64,000 nt of DNA. Source: Coprococcus_C sp934318045 (GTDB lineage: Bacteria > Bacillota > Clostridia > Lachnospirales > Lachnospiraceae). The notes under the pieces were generated by a model that worked only from the letters and a program-made list of their open reading frames with translations, made no database searches and had not been told where the DNA came from. The position numbers and the translations under genes are program-made. The DNA lies in contig CAKREY010000002.1 in NCBI GenBank assembly GCA_934318045.1, forward strand, positions 186,001-250,000, given 5' to 3'. Numbering within the stretch: the stretch's first letter is position 1; each line of letters starts with the position of its first letter. Below are positions 1 to 8,028 of this stretch, piece after piece.

Positions 1-606
1 CTGCACCGGCATGCCATATTTACCAACAATATTGAAATAATACCGTCTTGCCTCGCACGCCCAGTCCTCATTTTCTGTGAGGGAAAGCGCGCCAAACTTA
101 CCAAATCCATCCGCTGAGAAAAGCACCTTCTCGCTCTTCTCGTATGTTACCATAACCTCCGGCCAGTGTACCATCGGTGCCATATAGAACACTAATGTAT
201 GGGTTCCAAGTGATAACTCCTCGCCCTCTTTAACTGCAATCTTCTCCTGTGCATCCAATCTATTCTCGAAGAACTGTGGCAGCATCGCGATTGCCTTTGC
301 ACTTGCAACCAGCTTTACCTCCGGGAAAAGCTCGACCATTCTTCCGATACTTCCCGCATGATCCGGCTCCAAATGCGAGATAATCAGATAATCCGGTTTT
401 GCCCCATTCAATGTCTGAAGGAGCTTATCCTCCCAGCCTTCCATGCCTCTGGCATCAACTGTATCCATAACTGCAATCTTCTCATCTAAAATCACATATG
501 AATTGTATGATACGCCTTCCGGTACTGCGTACTGACTCTCAAACAAGTCAATATCCTTATCATCCACTCCGATATAACGAATTGCATCCGAAATAGTTAC
601 CTGCAT
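1..606 (-). CDS. fprA: FprA-family A-type flavoprotein, N-terminal part (runs off the window)
   Basis: About 202 residues from the N-terminus are present and the 3' end lies outside the window. The visible part is a metallo-beta-lactamase-fold di-iron domain: the metal signature H-x-E-x-D-H (SHLEPDHAGS, residues 78-83) is complete, followed by a metal-ligand-type His in MVHWPE and an Asp in SADGFG. In characterised family members this domain is followed by a flavodoxin domain, and the protein reduces O2 or NO to protect anaerobes. The ATG at 606 has a strong AGGAGG ribosome binding site 7 bases upstream. The flavodoxin half cannot be checked here. The symbol denotes the family; whether the preferred substrate is O2 or NO cannot be told. 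Confidence 0.88.
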   Translation of the reverse strand, partial: MQVTISDAIRYIGVDDKDIDLFESQYAVPEGVSYNSYVILDEKIAVMDTVDARGMEGWEDKLLQTLNGAKPDYLIISHLEPDHAGSIGRMVELFPEVKLVASAKAIAMLPQFFENRLDAQEKIAVKEGEELSLGTHTLVFYMAPMVHWPEVMVTYEKSEKVLFSADGFGKFGALSLTENEDWACEARRYYFNIVGKYGMPVQ

Positions 607-673
607 GTTTTTGTCCTCCTGTATTCTTTTTCCATTCTTTATTTTAAATTTGTAACCGTCTATGTAATTGTAA

Positions 674-733
674 ATTTCGTATATAAAGCTAGTCCCTAAA
701 GTCAGCTGCGTCATGACATATTTCGTATACAAA
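674..733. promoter_or_regulatory. Paired operator-like direct repeat upstream of fprA
   Basis: ATTTCGTATATAAA (674-687) recurs as ATTTCGTATACAAA (720-733), one mismatch, about four helical turns apart. Each copy has an imperfect palindromic core (TTTcGTATACaAA). The position 70-130 bp upstream of the fprA start fits a regulator or promoter region, but I could not fix a promoter and know no regulator with this site. Confidence 0.3.
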
Positions 734-773
734 ATCCTCTCGTCACTACACGCGAACATAATGACCTACATCT

Positions 774-831
774 AAGAAAGCGTACCACGATAAACGCCAT
801 TCGTCAACCGTTGATCGGGGGCGCTTCTTTT
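774..831 (-). terminator. Long hairpin, probable terminator of the HAD gene
   Basis: Arms CGATAAACG (788-796) and CGTTGATCG (809-817) pair with one mismatch. With small bulges the stem extends outward through GCG/CGC to A-rich and T-rich flanks (AAGAAAG at 774-780, CTTCTTTT at 824-831). It lies between the HAD gene and fprA, both on the minus strand, and has the A-tract/T-tract layout of a bidirectional intrinsic terminator. Confidence 0.45.
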
Positions 832-836
832 GTCAT

Positions 837-1105
837 GTAATTATCACCAAAAGAACAAAATTGAGTAAAAAAGAAAAAATCCAAGGGAACTCACCAATTA
901 CAAAAGGGAAATGCGCAACGGTTTGGATAAAAAATGCAGAAACGAGAAATTATCCCCAATCAAAACAAGAAGAAATGCTGAAAACAATGGGGAAATTATC
1001 GTATTTTTCGAATTTTTCCCCATTGACGAGCAAATATATAGTGAGGAATTGGGGAAAAATAGAATTACTCAGGAAATCTCCCCAATAATCATCAATCAAG
1101 AACAC
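837..1105. other. AT-rich gene-free stretch with inverted and direct repeats
   Basis: No convincing gene is visible; the short frames here lack ribosome binding sites. There is a perfect 11-bp inverted repeat, CAATGGGGAAA (985-995) and TTTCCCCATTG (1015-1025), and several further GGGGAA/CCCCAAT words. The stretch is bracketed by two exact 13-bp copies of CTTCTTTTGTCAT (824-836 and 1106-1118). It could be a small decayed insertion or just a repeat-rich spacer. Confidence 0.4.
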
Positions 1106-1113
1106 TTCTTTTG

Positions 1114-1818
1114 TCATAAACAGCGATTCCTGTCAAGAGGAGTGTCCCCTGTCAAGAATAGCAGTTCCATATAATCTTCAATCAAATAATTACACACACC
1201 GGTATCCTGCAGCAACTTCTTATCGGAATCGCCGTAGATTCCTACAATACAAGCTGCGTTTGCAGCCGCGGCGGCTTTCACTCCAGACGGACTGTCCTCG
1301 ATTACCATCGTCTCAGATGGCTCCGCTCCGATACGTTCCATTGCATGGACATACATATCCGGTGCAGGCTTTGCACGCATTGTTCCATCATCATAGACAA
1401 GCTTTGTTTTGTCAAACCATTTTTCAAGTCCAAACCGTTCAAAATAAAAGTCAACATTCGATAGACAAGATGCCGTTGCAATATTACATTTTATGTTCCT
1501 TCGTTGCAACTCATTCAGGAATTCCGGCAGACCTTTAACTAGCCGACAGGCCTCTCGGTCTTCCTGATACATACTCCTGTACAAGGCTTCTTTTTCTTCC
1601 GTCAGCTGCATGATCTTCTTCTCAGACAGAGTTCCCTTTCCAAGCAGCCACTCGAAAATATCCCGGTTCGTATGTCCAAGTATCTGATGCTGGAATTCTT
1701 CCTTTGTAAGTTCCCTGCCTGCCAGCCTACTCACATACATCCGCCATGCAATGTCATGATATTTGCCATCGAAGATCATCGTACCATTGCAGTCAAATAT
1801 AACGTTCTTTATTTTCAT
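1114..1818 (-). CDS. HAD-superfamily hydrolase, beta-phosphoglucomutase/phosphatase-like (subfamily IA)
   Basis: A 234-residue protein with the four HAD motifs: I, VIFDCNGTM (residues 6-14); II, a Thr/Ser-type strand IATAS; III, in the Lys/Ala-rich stretch before VGIYG; IV, VIEDSPSG. A helical cap lies between motifs I and II, as in phosphoglycolate phosphatase and beta-phosphoglucomutase. The nucleophile Asp9 is present, but the second Asp of the DxD pair, normally the general acid/base, is Asn11. This may change the reaction or weaken phosphatase activity. The substrate cannot be predicted. The ATG at 1818 follows AGAGGACGAGAC. The C-terminal tail after IEDYMELL runs into one copy of the 13-bp repeat at 1106-1118, so the 3' end may have been altered. 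Confidence 0.8.
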   Translation of the reverse strand: MKIKNVIFDCNGTMIFDGKYHDIAWRMYVSRLAGRELTKEEFQHQILGHTNRDIFEWLLGKGTLSEKKIMQLTEEKEALYRSMYQEDREACRLVKGLPEFLNELQRRNIKCNIATASCLSNVDFYFERFGLEKWFDKTKLVYDDGTMRAKPAPDMYVHAMERIGAEPSETMVIEDSPSGVKAAAAANAACIVGIYGDSDKKLLQDTGVCNYLIEDYMELLFLTGDTPLDRNRCL

Positions 1819-1896
1819 GTCTCGTCCTCTTTTTATCTTTATATATGTATATCTGAGTGGATATACAGAAATCCACTCTAAAATTCACCTGAAACT

Positions 1897-2458
1897 TCCG
1901 GTTTTGGGTTTTTCTGCTTGCTTTTCTCTCTAAAAACACACGTCGTGTGTTTTTCTGCTTGCTTCTTCTCCAAAAAACACACTTTTCCCTCCGGTACATA
2001 TCGATTAGTTTCCAGTTTGTGTTTTTCTGCTTGCTTTTCTCTCTAAAAACACACGCCATGTGTTTTTCTGCTTGCTTCTTCTCCAAAAAACACACTTTTC
2101 CCTCCGGTACGTATCAATTAGTTTCCGGTTTGTGTTTTTTTGCTTGCTTTTCTCTCTAAAAACACACGCCATGTGTTTTTCCGCTTGCTTCTTCTCCAAA
2201 AAACACACTTTTCCCTCCGGTACGTATCGATTAGTTTCCGGTTTGTGTTTTTTTGCTTGCTTTTTTCTCAAAAAACACACGCAGTGGGTTTTTCTGCTTG
2301 ATTTCCGTGCTCCACGCCCATATCGTGGGTTTTCCAGCCCACCATCTCGCTCCCACGCCCACTTTTCCCTCCGACTCATGCCGATTAGCTTCCAAGGTGG
2401 GTTTTTCTGCTTGCTTTCCACCCTCCTTGCCCACGTCGTGGGTTTTTCCATAATTATA
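1897..2458. repeat. Tandem array of palindromic repeats, 113-bp period
   Basis: A TGCTTGCTT anchor recurs at 1915, 2028, 2141 and 2254, exactly 113 bp apart. A degenerate continuation to about 2458 has its last anchor at 2408. Each unit carries a near-perfect 23-bp palindrome with arms AAAAACACACG and CGTGTGTTTTT (1932-1954, 2045-2067, 2158-2180), a second half-palindrome, and the linker TTTTCCCTCCGGTACGTATC. In the degenerate part the arms change to CCCAC/GTGGG together, which keeps pairing. 113 is not a multiple of 3, so long open frames across the array are the same DNA read in successive frames, not proteins. No unique spacers exist, so this is not CRISPR. Confidence 0.85.
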
Positions 2459-2551
2459 CTCCATTCTACGCCCATTTGCTATCACGCCGAGTAAAAAGTC
2501 TCCACAGAGACAAGATATGCTCTGCACATCTTGCTCTGATTAGCGGTCGTC

Positions 2552-2580
2552 AAATGCAACGCATAAATGCGTGCATTTTC
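2552..2580 (+). terminator. Hairpin with T-run
   Basis: AAATGCA-A-CGCAT, loop AA, ATGCG-TGCATTT: a 12-bp stem with one bulged A, followed on the plus strand by TTTTC. It lies between the repeat array and the glnN terminator. It looks like a terminator reading left to right, although no plus-strand gene precedes it. Confidence 0.4.
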
Positions 2581-2594
2581 CTCGTCGCCATAAC

Positions 2595-2622
2595 ATAAAA
2601 AGGGGCTGCCAAAGCAGCCCCT
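2595..2622 (-). terminator. Intrinsic terminator of glnN
   Basis: On the minus strand GGGGCTGC, loop TTTG, GCAGCCCC is followed by TTTTTATG. It lies 40 bp after the glnN stop codon. Confidence 0.85.
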
Positions 2623-2661
2623 GGGGGAAAATATATAAACCCATAAGGTTCATAGCATATT

Positions 2662-4770
2662 CTACTGTTCAAACAACAGCTCTTCATATGTAGGGAATGG
2701 CCATGCCTTTGCGTCTACGATCTTCTCAAGCTCATCCGCTGGTTTACGGACTGTATCAAAGAAAGCAAATACCACATCATGATAGTACTTTGCCCAAGCC
2801 TTTGGATCCTCTTCCTTCTCAGCAGCCTTAGCCACAATATCCTCAAGCTCTGCAGTTGCCTTCTTAAGTTCCGCAAGCTTTGTATCGATGGTAGAAAGAA
2901 TCTCCATCTGTGTATCTGCGCTGATACCAAGCTCCTTCAAATCCTTCACAGAAGCAGCCAGAGTACCCTCGTACTTCATAACAGCCGGGATGATCTGCTT
3001 TGTGGACATCTCAATCATTGTCTTAGCCTCGATATTGATCTGCTTTGCGTAGTTCTCATACATAACAACGCCTCTTGCAACCAGCTCACGCTTAGACATT
3101 ACACCATGCTTCTCAAACATTTCGATATTCTCCGGTGTAGCAAGGTAATCAACCGCATCAACCATGCACTTGATATTTGGAAGTCCACGGCGCTCTGCTT
3201 CCTTTATCCACTCCTCGGAATAACCATTTCCGTTGAAGATGATTCTCTGATGCTCTCTCAACTTATCAGCAACCAGCTTCTTTGCAGCTGCCTCGAAATC
3301 ATCTGCCTTCTCCAGCACATCTGCAAAATTGCAAAGTGTATCAGCAACGATTGTATTCAATGTCATCATTGGCTGTGCAATACACTGTGTACTACCAACC
3401 ATACGGAACTCAAACTTATTACCGGTAAATGCAAATGGTGATGTACGGTTACGGTCTGTCGCATCCATCTTGAACTCAGGAATGACGGAACATCCGGACT
3501 TGTAAACCTTACCTTTCAAGCTGCTTGTTGCCTCTCCGTTTGCAATAATCTGATCGACTACATCGGCAAGCTGATCACCAAGGTAAGCGGAAATAATTGC
3601 CGGAGGTGCCTCGTTTGCACCAAGTCTGTGATCATTACCGGCAGAGCTTGCTGACAAACGAAGCAATGCAGCATGATTATCAACAGACTCCAGAATTGCA
3701 GCTAAGAATACCTGGAACTGCAGGTTCTTCTCCGGCTCCTTGCCCGGATCGATCAAGTTCTCACCATCGGATGTCGAGATAGACCAGTTATTATGCTTAC
3801 CAGAACCGTTAACACCTGCAAATGGCTTCTCATGCAGCAGACAAGCGAATCCGTTTCTCTCTGCAACCTTCTTCAATGTCTCCATCAGCAACTGGTTCTG
3901 ATCCGTTGCTACATTTGTTGTACCATAAATTGGTGCGATCTCATGCTGAGAAGGAGCAACCTCATTGTGCTGTGTCTTCGCCGGAATACCATACTCCCAC
4001 AGATCCTTATTGAGCTCTCTCATGAAATGAGAAACCTTATCCTTAATCACGCCGAAGTACTGATCGTCAAGCTCCTGTCCCTTCGGTGCCGGTGCGCCAA
4101 ACAATGTACGTCCGGTCAGCTTCAGGTCAAGTCTCTGATTGAACTTATCCTTGTCGATCAGGAAATACTCCTGCTCCGGTCCAACAGAAGCAGTTACCTT
4201 CGCCGGTGTCTTACCGAAGAGCTTCAAGATACGAAGTGCCTGCTTGTTGACTGCATCCATGGAACGAAGAAGCGGTGTCTTATGATCCAGCGACTCGCCC
4301 GTATATGAAATGAAAATAGTCGGAATACAAAGTACCTTGCATCCATCCGGAATCTCCTTGACAAATGCAGGAGATGTACAATCCCAGACTGTATAACCTC
4401 TTGCTGCACATGTCTCGCGGATACCTCCGGAAGGGAAGGAAGAACCATCCGGTTCAGCCTTGATCAATTCCTTGCCTGTGAACTCTGTGATAAATGTACC
4501 ATCACCAACCGGATCCATGAAAGAATCATGTTTCTCTGCTGTCAGGTTTGTGAGTGGATGGAACCAGTGTGTATAATGTGTTGCGCCGAGTTCCTTCGCC
4601 CACTCCCGCATGGCAATCGCTACGGAATCAGCAATCGCTGCATCAAGCGGTGCACCGTAATCAATTGTCTTCTTTAACTCCTTGAATACTGCTTTTGGCA
4701 GTCTTGCACGCATGACCGCCTCACAAAATGAACGCTTTCCTAAATCTTCTGCTGTAACTTCCATCGTCAT
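2662..4770 (-). CDS. glnN: Glutamine synthetase type III
   Basis: About 702 residues, the length of GSIII rather than the 440-470 residues of GSI. It makes glutamine from glutamate, ammonia and ATP in the cytosol. Visible signatures include GPEQEYFLID, the glutamate/metal region NGSGKHNNWSIS, and RTSPFAFTGNKFEFR. The N-terminal RSFCEAVMRARLP and the C-terminal helical region are typical of GSIII. The frame is open to 4857, but ATG 4770 has AAGGAGAAT just upstream and gives the family N-terminus, so it is preferred. It is a single-gene unit with its own promoter and terminator. Repeated motifs in its upstream region suggest regulated expression. Confidence 0.95.
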   Translation of the reverse strand: MTMEVTAEDLGKRSFCEAVMRARLPKAVFKELKKTIDYGAPLDAAIADSVAIAMREWAKELGATHYTHWFHPLTNLTAEKHDSFMDPVGDGTFITEFTGKELIKAEPDGSSFPSGGIRETCAARGYTVWDCTSPAFVKEIPDGCKVLCIPTIFISYTGESLDHKTPLLRSMDAVNKQALRILKLFGKTPAKVTASVGPEQEYFLIDKDKFNQRLDLKLTGRTLFGAPAPKGQELDDQYFGVIKDKVSHFMRELNKDLWEYGIPAKTQHNEVAPSQHEIAPIYGTTNVATDQNQLLMETLKKVAERNGFACLLHEKPFAGVNGSGKHNNWSISTSDGENLIDPGKEPEKNLQFQVFLAAILESVDNHAALLRLSASSAGNDHRLGANEAPPAIISAYLGDQLADVVDQIIANGEATSSLKGKVYKSGCSVIPEFKMDATDRNRTSPFAFTGNKFEFRMVGSTQCIAQPMMTLNTIVADTLCNFADVLEKADDFEAAAKKLVADKLREHQRIIFNGNGYSEEWIKEAERRGLPNIKCMVDAVDYLATPENIEMFEKHGVMSKRELVARGVVMYENYAKQINIEAKTMIEMSTKQIIPAVMKYEGTLAASVKDLKELGISADTQMEILSTIDTKLAELKKATAELEDIVAKAAEKEEDPKAWAKYYHDVVFAFFDTVRKPADELEKIVDAKAWPFPTYEELLFEQ

Positions 4771-4880
4771 ATTCTCCTTTTCCTTTATTTTCTTAACTAT
4801 TTTTAACATATCACTACGATAACTCAACTTAAAGGAAAAGGCAAACTTAAAAATCAACGATTTTACTTTCTATAATTTTG

Positions 4881-5008
4881 TGAAAATAGTTTTTCACTAT
4901 AAATAATTAAGCAGTGACTTGTGAAACATGTGCAAAAACGGACTTTTATATCGTTTTCGCAAGTAAATACAAGCTTTTACTTATACTTAACTTGTGAAAC
5001 AACATCAA
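4881..5008 (-). promoter_or_regulatory. glnN promoter and operator-like repeats
   Basis: A sigma-A promoter is visible on the minus strand: TTGATG (5003-5008), 17-bp spacer, TATAAG (4980-4985). Around it lie an 11-bp perfect inverted repeat AACGGACTTTT/AAAAGTCCGTT (about 4938-4948 and 5007-5017), two direct copies of CTTGTGAAACA (4918-4928 and 4991-5001), and a palindrome GTGAAAA-TAGT-TTTTCAC (4881-4898). The word TTGTGAAACATG at 4919-4930 recurs exactly at 33740-33751 between pilT and pilC. Confidence 0.55.
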
Positions 5009-5075
5009 AAGTCCGTTCATGCTTATGTTTTTCCACTTATTATATACTTCTTGCACGACATCCGGCTCCAGACGA

Positions 5076-6182
5076 TCACCGGCTTAAATCATCCCTCACA
5101 CGCATATAATACGACGCAAATTCCTGGGTGATCAATTTGTTTCGTATCATCAGATTGAGTGTCTCCTTAAACTCCGCATAACTGACTGTCGAATGAGCCA
5201 GATTGTCAAGTGTCTTGCTGATCCGGTCTGCATACCCATTTGCATCAATCACATTATCCCGCAACAGAATATTGGATTTGTACGCTTCTTTAAAAAAAAC
5301 ATTCACCTTGTTCGACATCGTAACCCGGTCATCCACCTGAAAAGGAACACCGAGCAGATCAAAAAGAGCTGCTGCCGAACGGTTTGTGACATAGATTCCA
5401 TTTCCGATGCCATACAGGTTTTTGTATGCTGACAGATCATCGACCACTGTGCTGTGCGTATAATCCGGCAAATACGGACGGAACATATCCGCAATCACAC
5501 TGCTGCTCTTATACGCCGCATAGTCCATATCTTCATTGACCTGTTGCTTCTTCAGATACGTAATCTCCTTGATCTGGTAAACCGGAATCGTGATATGCCG
5601 CGGTTCCTGCTCGAGCAGCAAAAGATGGAAATTTTTCTTTTCCACCCATATATATGCCGGTGTCTGGTTAATATGAAGCTTTTCCGAATGATCCACAAAG
5701 ATCATACGATGATCGCGCCGCACCTTGAATTTGTGCATTGCTTTCTTAACCTTCTTCCGGTCGTATATCGTGACTGTATCCTGAGTGAGTGGACTAAACT
5801 GTGCAGCTTCCGCAGCAGCTTCTCCCTCCGGATATCCTGCATCCGCAGCCCGGTGGTTCTTCCGCTTCACAAATACCGGCGGCTTCATATGATCGACACG
5901 CTTATCCGCATCCTGCGTCCTCACACGCCCGGAACGTGTTGTACCACGTTTTTCCACATTTTCTACATGATTAGCAACACCACCCTGTATAATTAACGTC
6001 TGCGCCAATGTAATCACGATAAATACACAGACGGCTGCCGCAAAAATAAGCAGAATCTGCCGGAACACGATTGCACACACAACCGCGCCGACAGCTCCAA
6101 TCCCAAACAGCAAAGCCGAAAGCACGATGGCTCTCGCTTTTGCTGTTCCATATTTAATTGTATTCAGACATTTTCGTATCAT
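5076..6182 (-). CDS. Uncharacterised protein with two N-terminal membrane segments
   Basis: About 368 residues from ATG 6182 (AGGTG upstream); a TTG start at 6224 is less likely. Two adjacent hydrophobic segments (about residues 18-60) are followed by a basic, charged linker and a soluble C-terminal region of about 250 residues. That region has a beta-rich stretch (RRDHRMIFVDHSEKLHI, then RHITIPVYQIKEITYL) and a helical end. I recognise no family or catalytic motif. The topology suggests a membrane-anchored cytoplasmic protein. It sits downstream of tyrS on the same strand, 87 bp away, with no clear terminator between them. Confidence 0.65.
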   Translation of the reverse strand: MIRKCLNTIKYGTAKARAIVLSALLFGIGAVGAVVCAIVFRQILLIFAAAVCVFIVITLAQTLIIQGGVANHVENVEKRGTTRSGRVRTQDADKRVDHMKPPVFVKRKNHRAADAGYPEGEAAAEAAQFSPLTQDTVTIYDRKKVKKAMHKFKVRRDHRMIFVDHSEKLHINQTPAYIWVEKKNFHLLLLEQEPRHITIPVYQIKEITYLKKQQVNEDMDYAAYKSSSVIADMFRPYLPDYTHSTVVDDLSAYKNLYGIGNGIYVTNRSAAALFDLLGVPFQVDDRVTMSNKVNVFFKEAYKSNILLRDNVIDANGYADRISKTLDNLAHSTVSYAEFKETLNLMIRNKLITQEFASYYMRVRDDLSR

Positions 6183-6269
6183 TCTTTCTACACCTGATAT
6201 ACCGTGTGCCCTGCTGCATACCAAACATCAGCCAGTCTCTCGCCACAGCCCGCCGGTTATCCTCCAGCC

Positions 6270-7493
6270 CTACGCCTTATATACAACCTTACGGAAATTC
6301 TTCTTTCCCTTCTTCAGCACGAACTCATCCACGAAATCATCCGGTGTGAATACCTTCTTCACATCTGTGATCTTCTCACCATTTACAGAGACGCCGCCCT
6401 GCTCGATCGCACGTCTTGCCTCGCTCTTCGATGCAGCAAGTCCTGCCTGCACGATGATTGACATCAGATCTGCCTGTCCGTCATTAAAGAGATCTGCTGT
6501 GATCTCAGCCACCGGCATATTCTCTGTATTTCCACCGCCGAAGATATTCTTCGCTGCGTCGAGTGCTTTCTTCGCCTCTTCCTCGCCATGTACAAGCGAA
6601 GTAAGCTCATAAGCCAGAATCTCCTTTGCCTTGTTCAGTTCGCTTCCTTCCCAGTGCTCCATCTCCTGGATCTGCTCGAGTGGAAGGAATGTGAGCATCT
6701 TCAGGCACTTGATGACATCTGCATCATCAACATTTCTCCAGTACTGGAAGAACTCATAAGGCGTTGTCTTATTCGGGTCAAGCCATACAGCACCCTTCTG
6801 TGTCTTACCCATCTTTTTGCCTTCGGAATTTAAGAGCAATGTGATCGTCATCGCATGTGCATCTTTGCCAAGCTTTCTACGGATCAGCTCTGTACCGCCC
6901 AGCATGTTTGACCACTGGTCATCGCCACCAAACTGCAGATTACAGCCATACTTCTGAAACAATGCATAGAAATCGTAACTCTGCATAATCATATAGTTGA
7001 ACTCCAGGAAACTAAGTCCCTTCTCCATACGCTGCTTGTAACACTCAGCCGTCAACATACGATTGACGGAAAAATGTGCACCAACTTCACGCAGTACTTC
7101 GATATAATTCAAATCCAGCAGCCAGTCCGCATTGTTTACCATCAGCGCTTTTCCATCCGAAAAATCGATAAACCGGCTCATCTGCTTCTTGAAGCAGTCA
7201 CAGTTATGCTGGATTGTCTCCTTCGTCATCATCTGACGCATATCCGTTCTTCCGGACGGATCACCGATCATTGCGGTGCCGCCGCCGATCAGAGCAATTG
7301 GCTTATTGCCGCCCATCTGCAGACGCTTCATCAGACAGAGCGCCATAAAATGTCCTACGTGCAGGCTGTCTGCGGTTGGATCAAATCCAATATAGAAAGT
7401 TGCCTTTCCTTCATTGATCAGACGGCTGATCTCCTCTTCGTTTGTCACCTGTGCAATCAAGCCTCTTGCTACCAATTCTTCGTACAATGTCAT
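6270..7493 (-). CDS. tyrS: Tyrosyl-tRNA synthetase
   Basis: A 407-residue class I aminoacyl-tRNA synthetase that charges tRNA-Tyr. The HIGH-type motif is HVGH in DPTADSLHVGHF, the KMSKS-type loop is KKMGKT, and GFDPT and GGDDQW form the tyrosine pocket. The C-terminus is an S4-like RNA-binding domain (EARRAIEQGGVSVNGEKI). ATG 7493 follows TTTGGAGGAAAG. The in-frame TTG at 7508 lies inside that ribosome binding site and is rejected. The gene is preceded by a T-box leader. Confidence 0.96.
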   Translation of the reverse strand: MTLYEELVARGLIAQVTNEEEISRLINEGKATFYIGFDPTADSLHVGHFMALCLMKRLQMGGNKPIALIGGGTAMIGDPSGRTDMRQMMTKETIQHNCDCFKKQMSRFIDFSDGKALMVNNADWLLDLNYIEVLREVGAHFSVNRMLTAECYKQRMEKGLSFLEFNYMIMQSYDFYALFQKYGCNLQFGGDDQWSNMLGGTELIRRKLGKDAHAMTITLLLNSEGKKMGKTQKGAVWLDPNKTTPYEFFQYWRNVDDADVIKCLKMLTFLPLEQIQEMEHWEGSELNKAKEILAYELTSLVHGEEEAKKALDAAKNIFGGGNTENMPVAEITADLFNDGQADLMSIIVQAGLAASKSEARRAIEQGGVSVNGEKITDVKKVFTPDDFVDEFVLKKGKKNFRKVVYKA

Positions 7494-7610
7494 CTTTCTT
7501 TCCTCCAAAATATAATATAGTACCGCCCTCGCATACGCGCGTCGGCAGGTCGTCGAAAGCGTCCCAAATCATTCGCTGTGTTCATGATGCTTTCTCCTAA
7601 ATAAGGACAT

Positions 7611-7908
7611 AAAAAAACGTCCTTATAAAACTATAAGGACGAAGCATACTCCGTGTTACCACCTTATTTCACGCTTACCTCACGATAAACGCCTTTCCAA
7701 GTATGGAATCCATACTTCAGCACTGATAACGTGTGCCACTCCGTCTACCCCTACTTGATAAATATTCAGGGAGCAGCTCTGAGATGTATTCATGCTTCCG
7801 GCTTACCGCGCCTCTCATCCACCGGCTGCTTTCTGTGGCAGCTTCCCACAAGCACTACTTGTTCTCTTCCTCGCTTTTACTATCATTCACAATGATGATT
7901 TAATTATA
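7611..7908 (-). promoter_or_regulatory. tyrS T-box riboswitch with promoter and terminator
   Basis: The promoter is TGGACA (7926-7931), 17-bp spacer, TATAAT (7903-7908). The leader RNA ends with the T-box core AAGGTGGTAACACGGAG (RNA sense, 7649-7665) and a terminator stem CGTCCTTATA, loop GTTT, TATAAGGACG (7618-7641), followed by seven T residues. In the stem I region GAATACATC holds a UAC triplet (7786-7788), a plausible tyrosine specifier. In T-boxes uncharged cognate tRNA binds the specifier and the T-box, stabilises the antiterminator and lets transcription proceed. Identity is secure; the exact specifier is inferred. Confidence 0.9.
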
Positions 7909-8028
7909 CTTGAAACCACCCATTTTGTCCAGTTTTTTCTGTCACACCCATCCGTGCATCCACACATCCATCCAGCCCGGCAGCCATCCGGCTTCGTACA
8001 TCCATTCATCCATTCACACGCACCCGCT

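Noticed and set aside
861..1174. Two short plus-strand frames of 75 and 87 residues
   Set aside because: Low-complexity, AT-rich, weak starts without ribosome binding sites; one runs into the 3' end of the HAD gene.
1897..2458. CRISPR array
   Set aside because: There are no unique spacers: the whole 113-bp unit is repeated, and no cas genes are present.
1793..2527. Open frames across the 113-bp array on both strands encoding Lys/Gln-rich repeats
   Set aside because: The repeat is 113 bp, so the same DNA is read in successive frames. Lack of stop codons follows from the repeat composition, there are no ribosome binding sites, and the paired palindrome arms explain the sequence better.
4770..4857. 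29-residue N-terminal extension of glutamine synthetase
   Set aside because: A ribosome binding site lies at ATG 4770, and the extension is hydrophobic/basic and does not resemble the GSIII start.
7940..8025. CATCCA-rich stretch downstream of the CDF gene
   Set aside because: An irregular CATCC word run without a fixed period or structure; not enough to call a repeat element or terminator.
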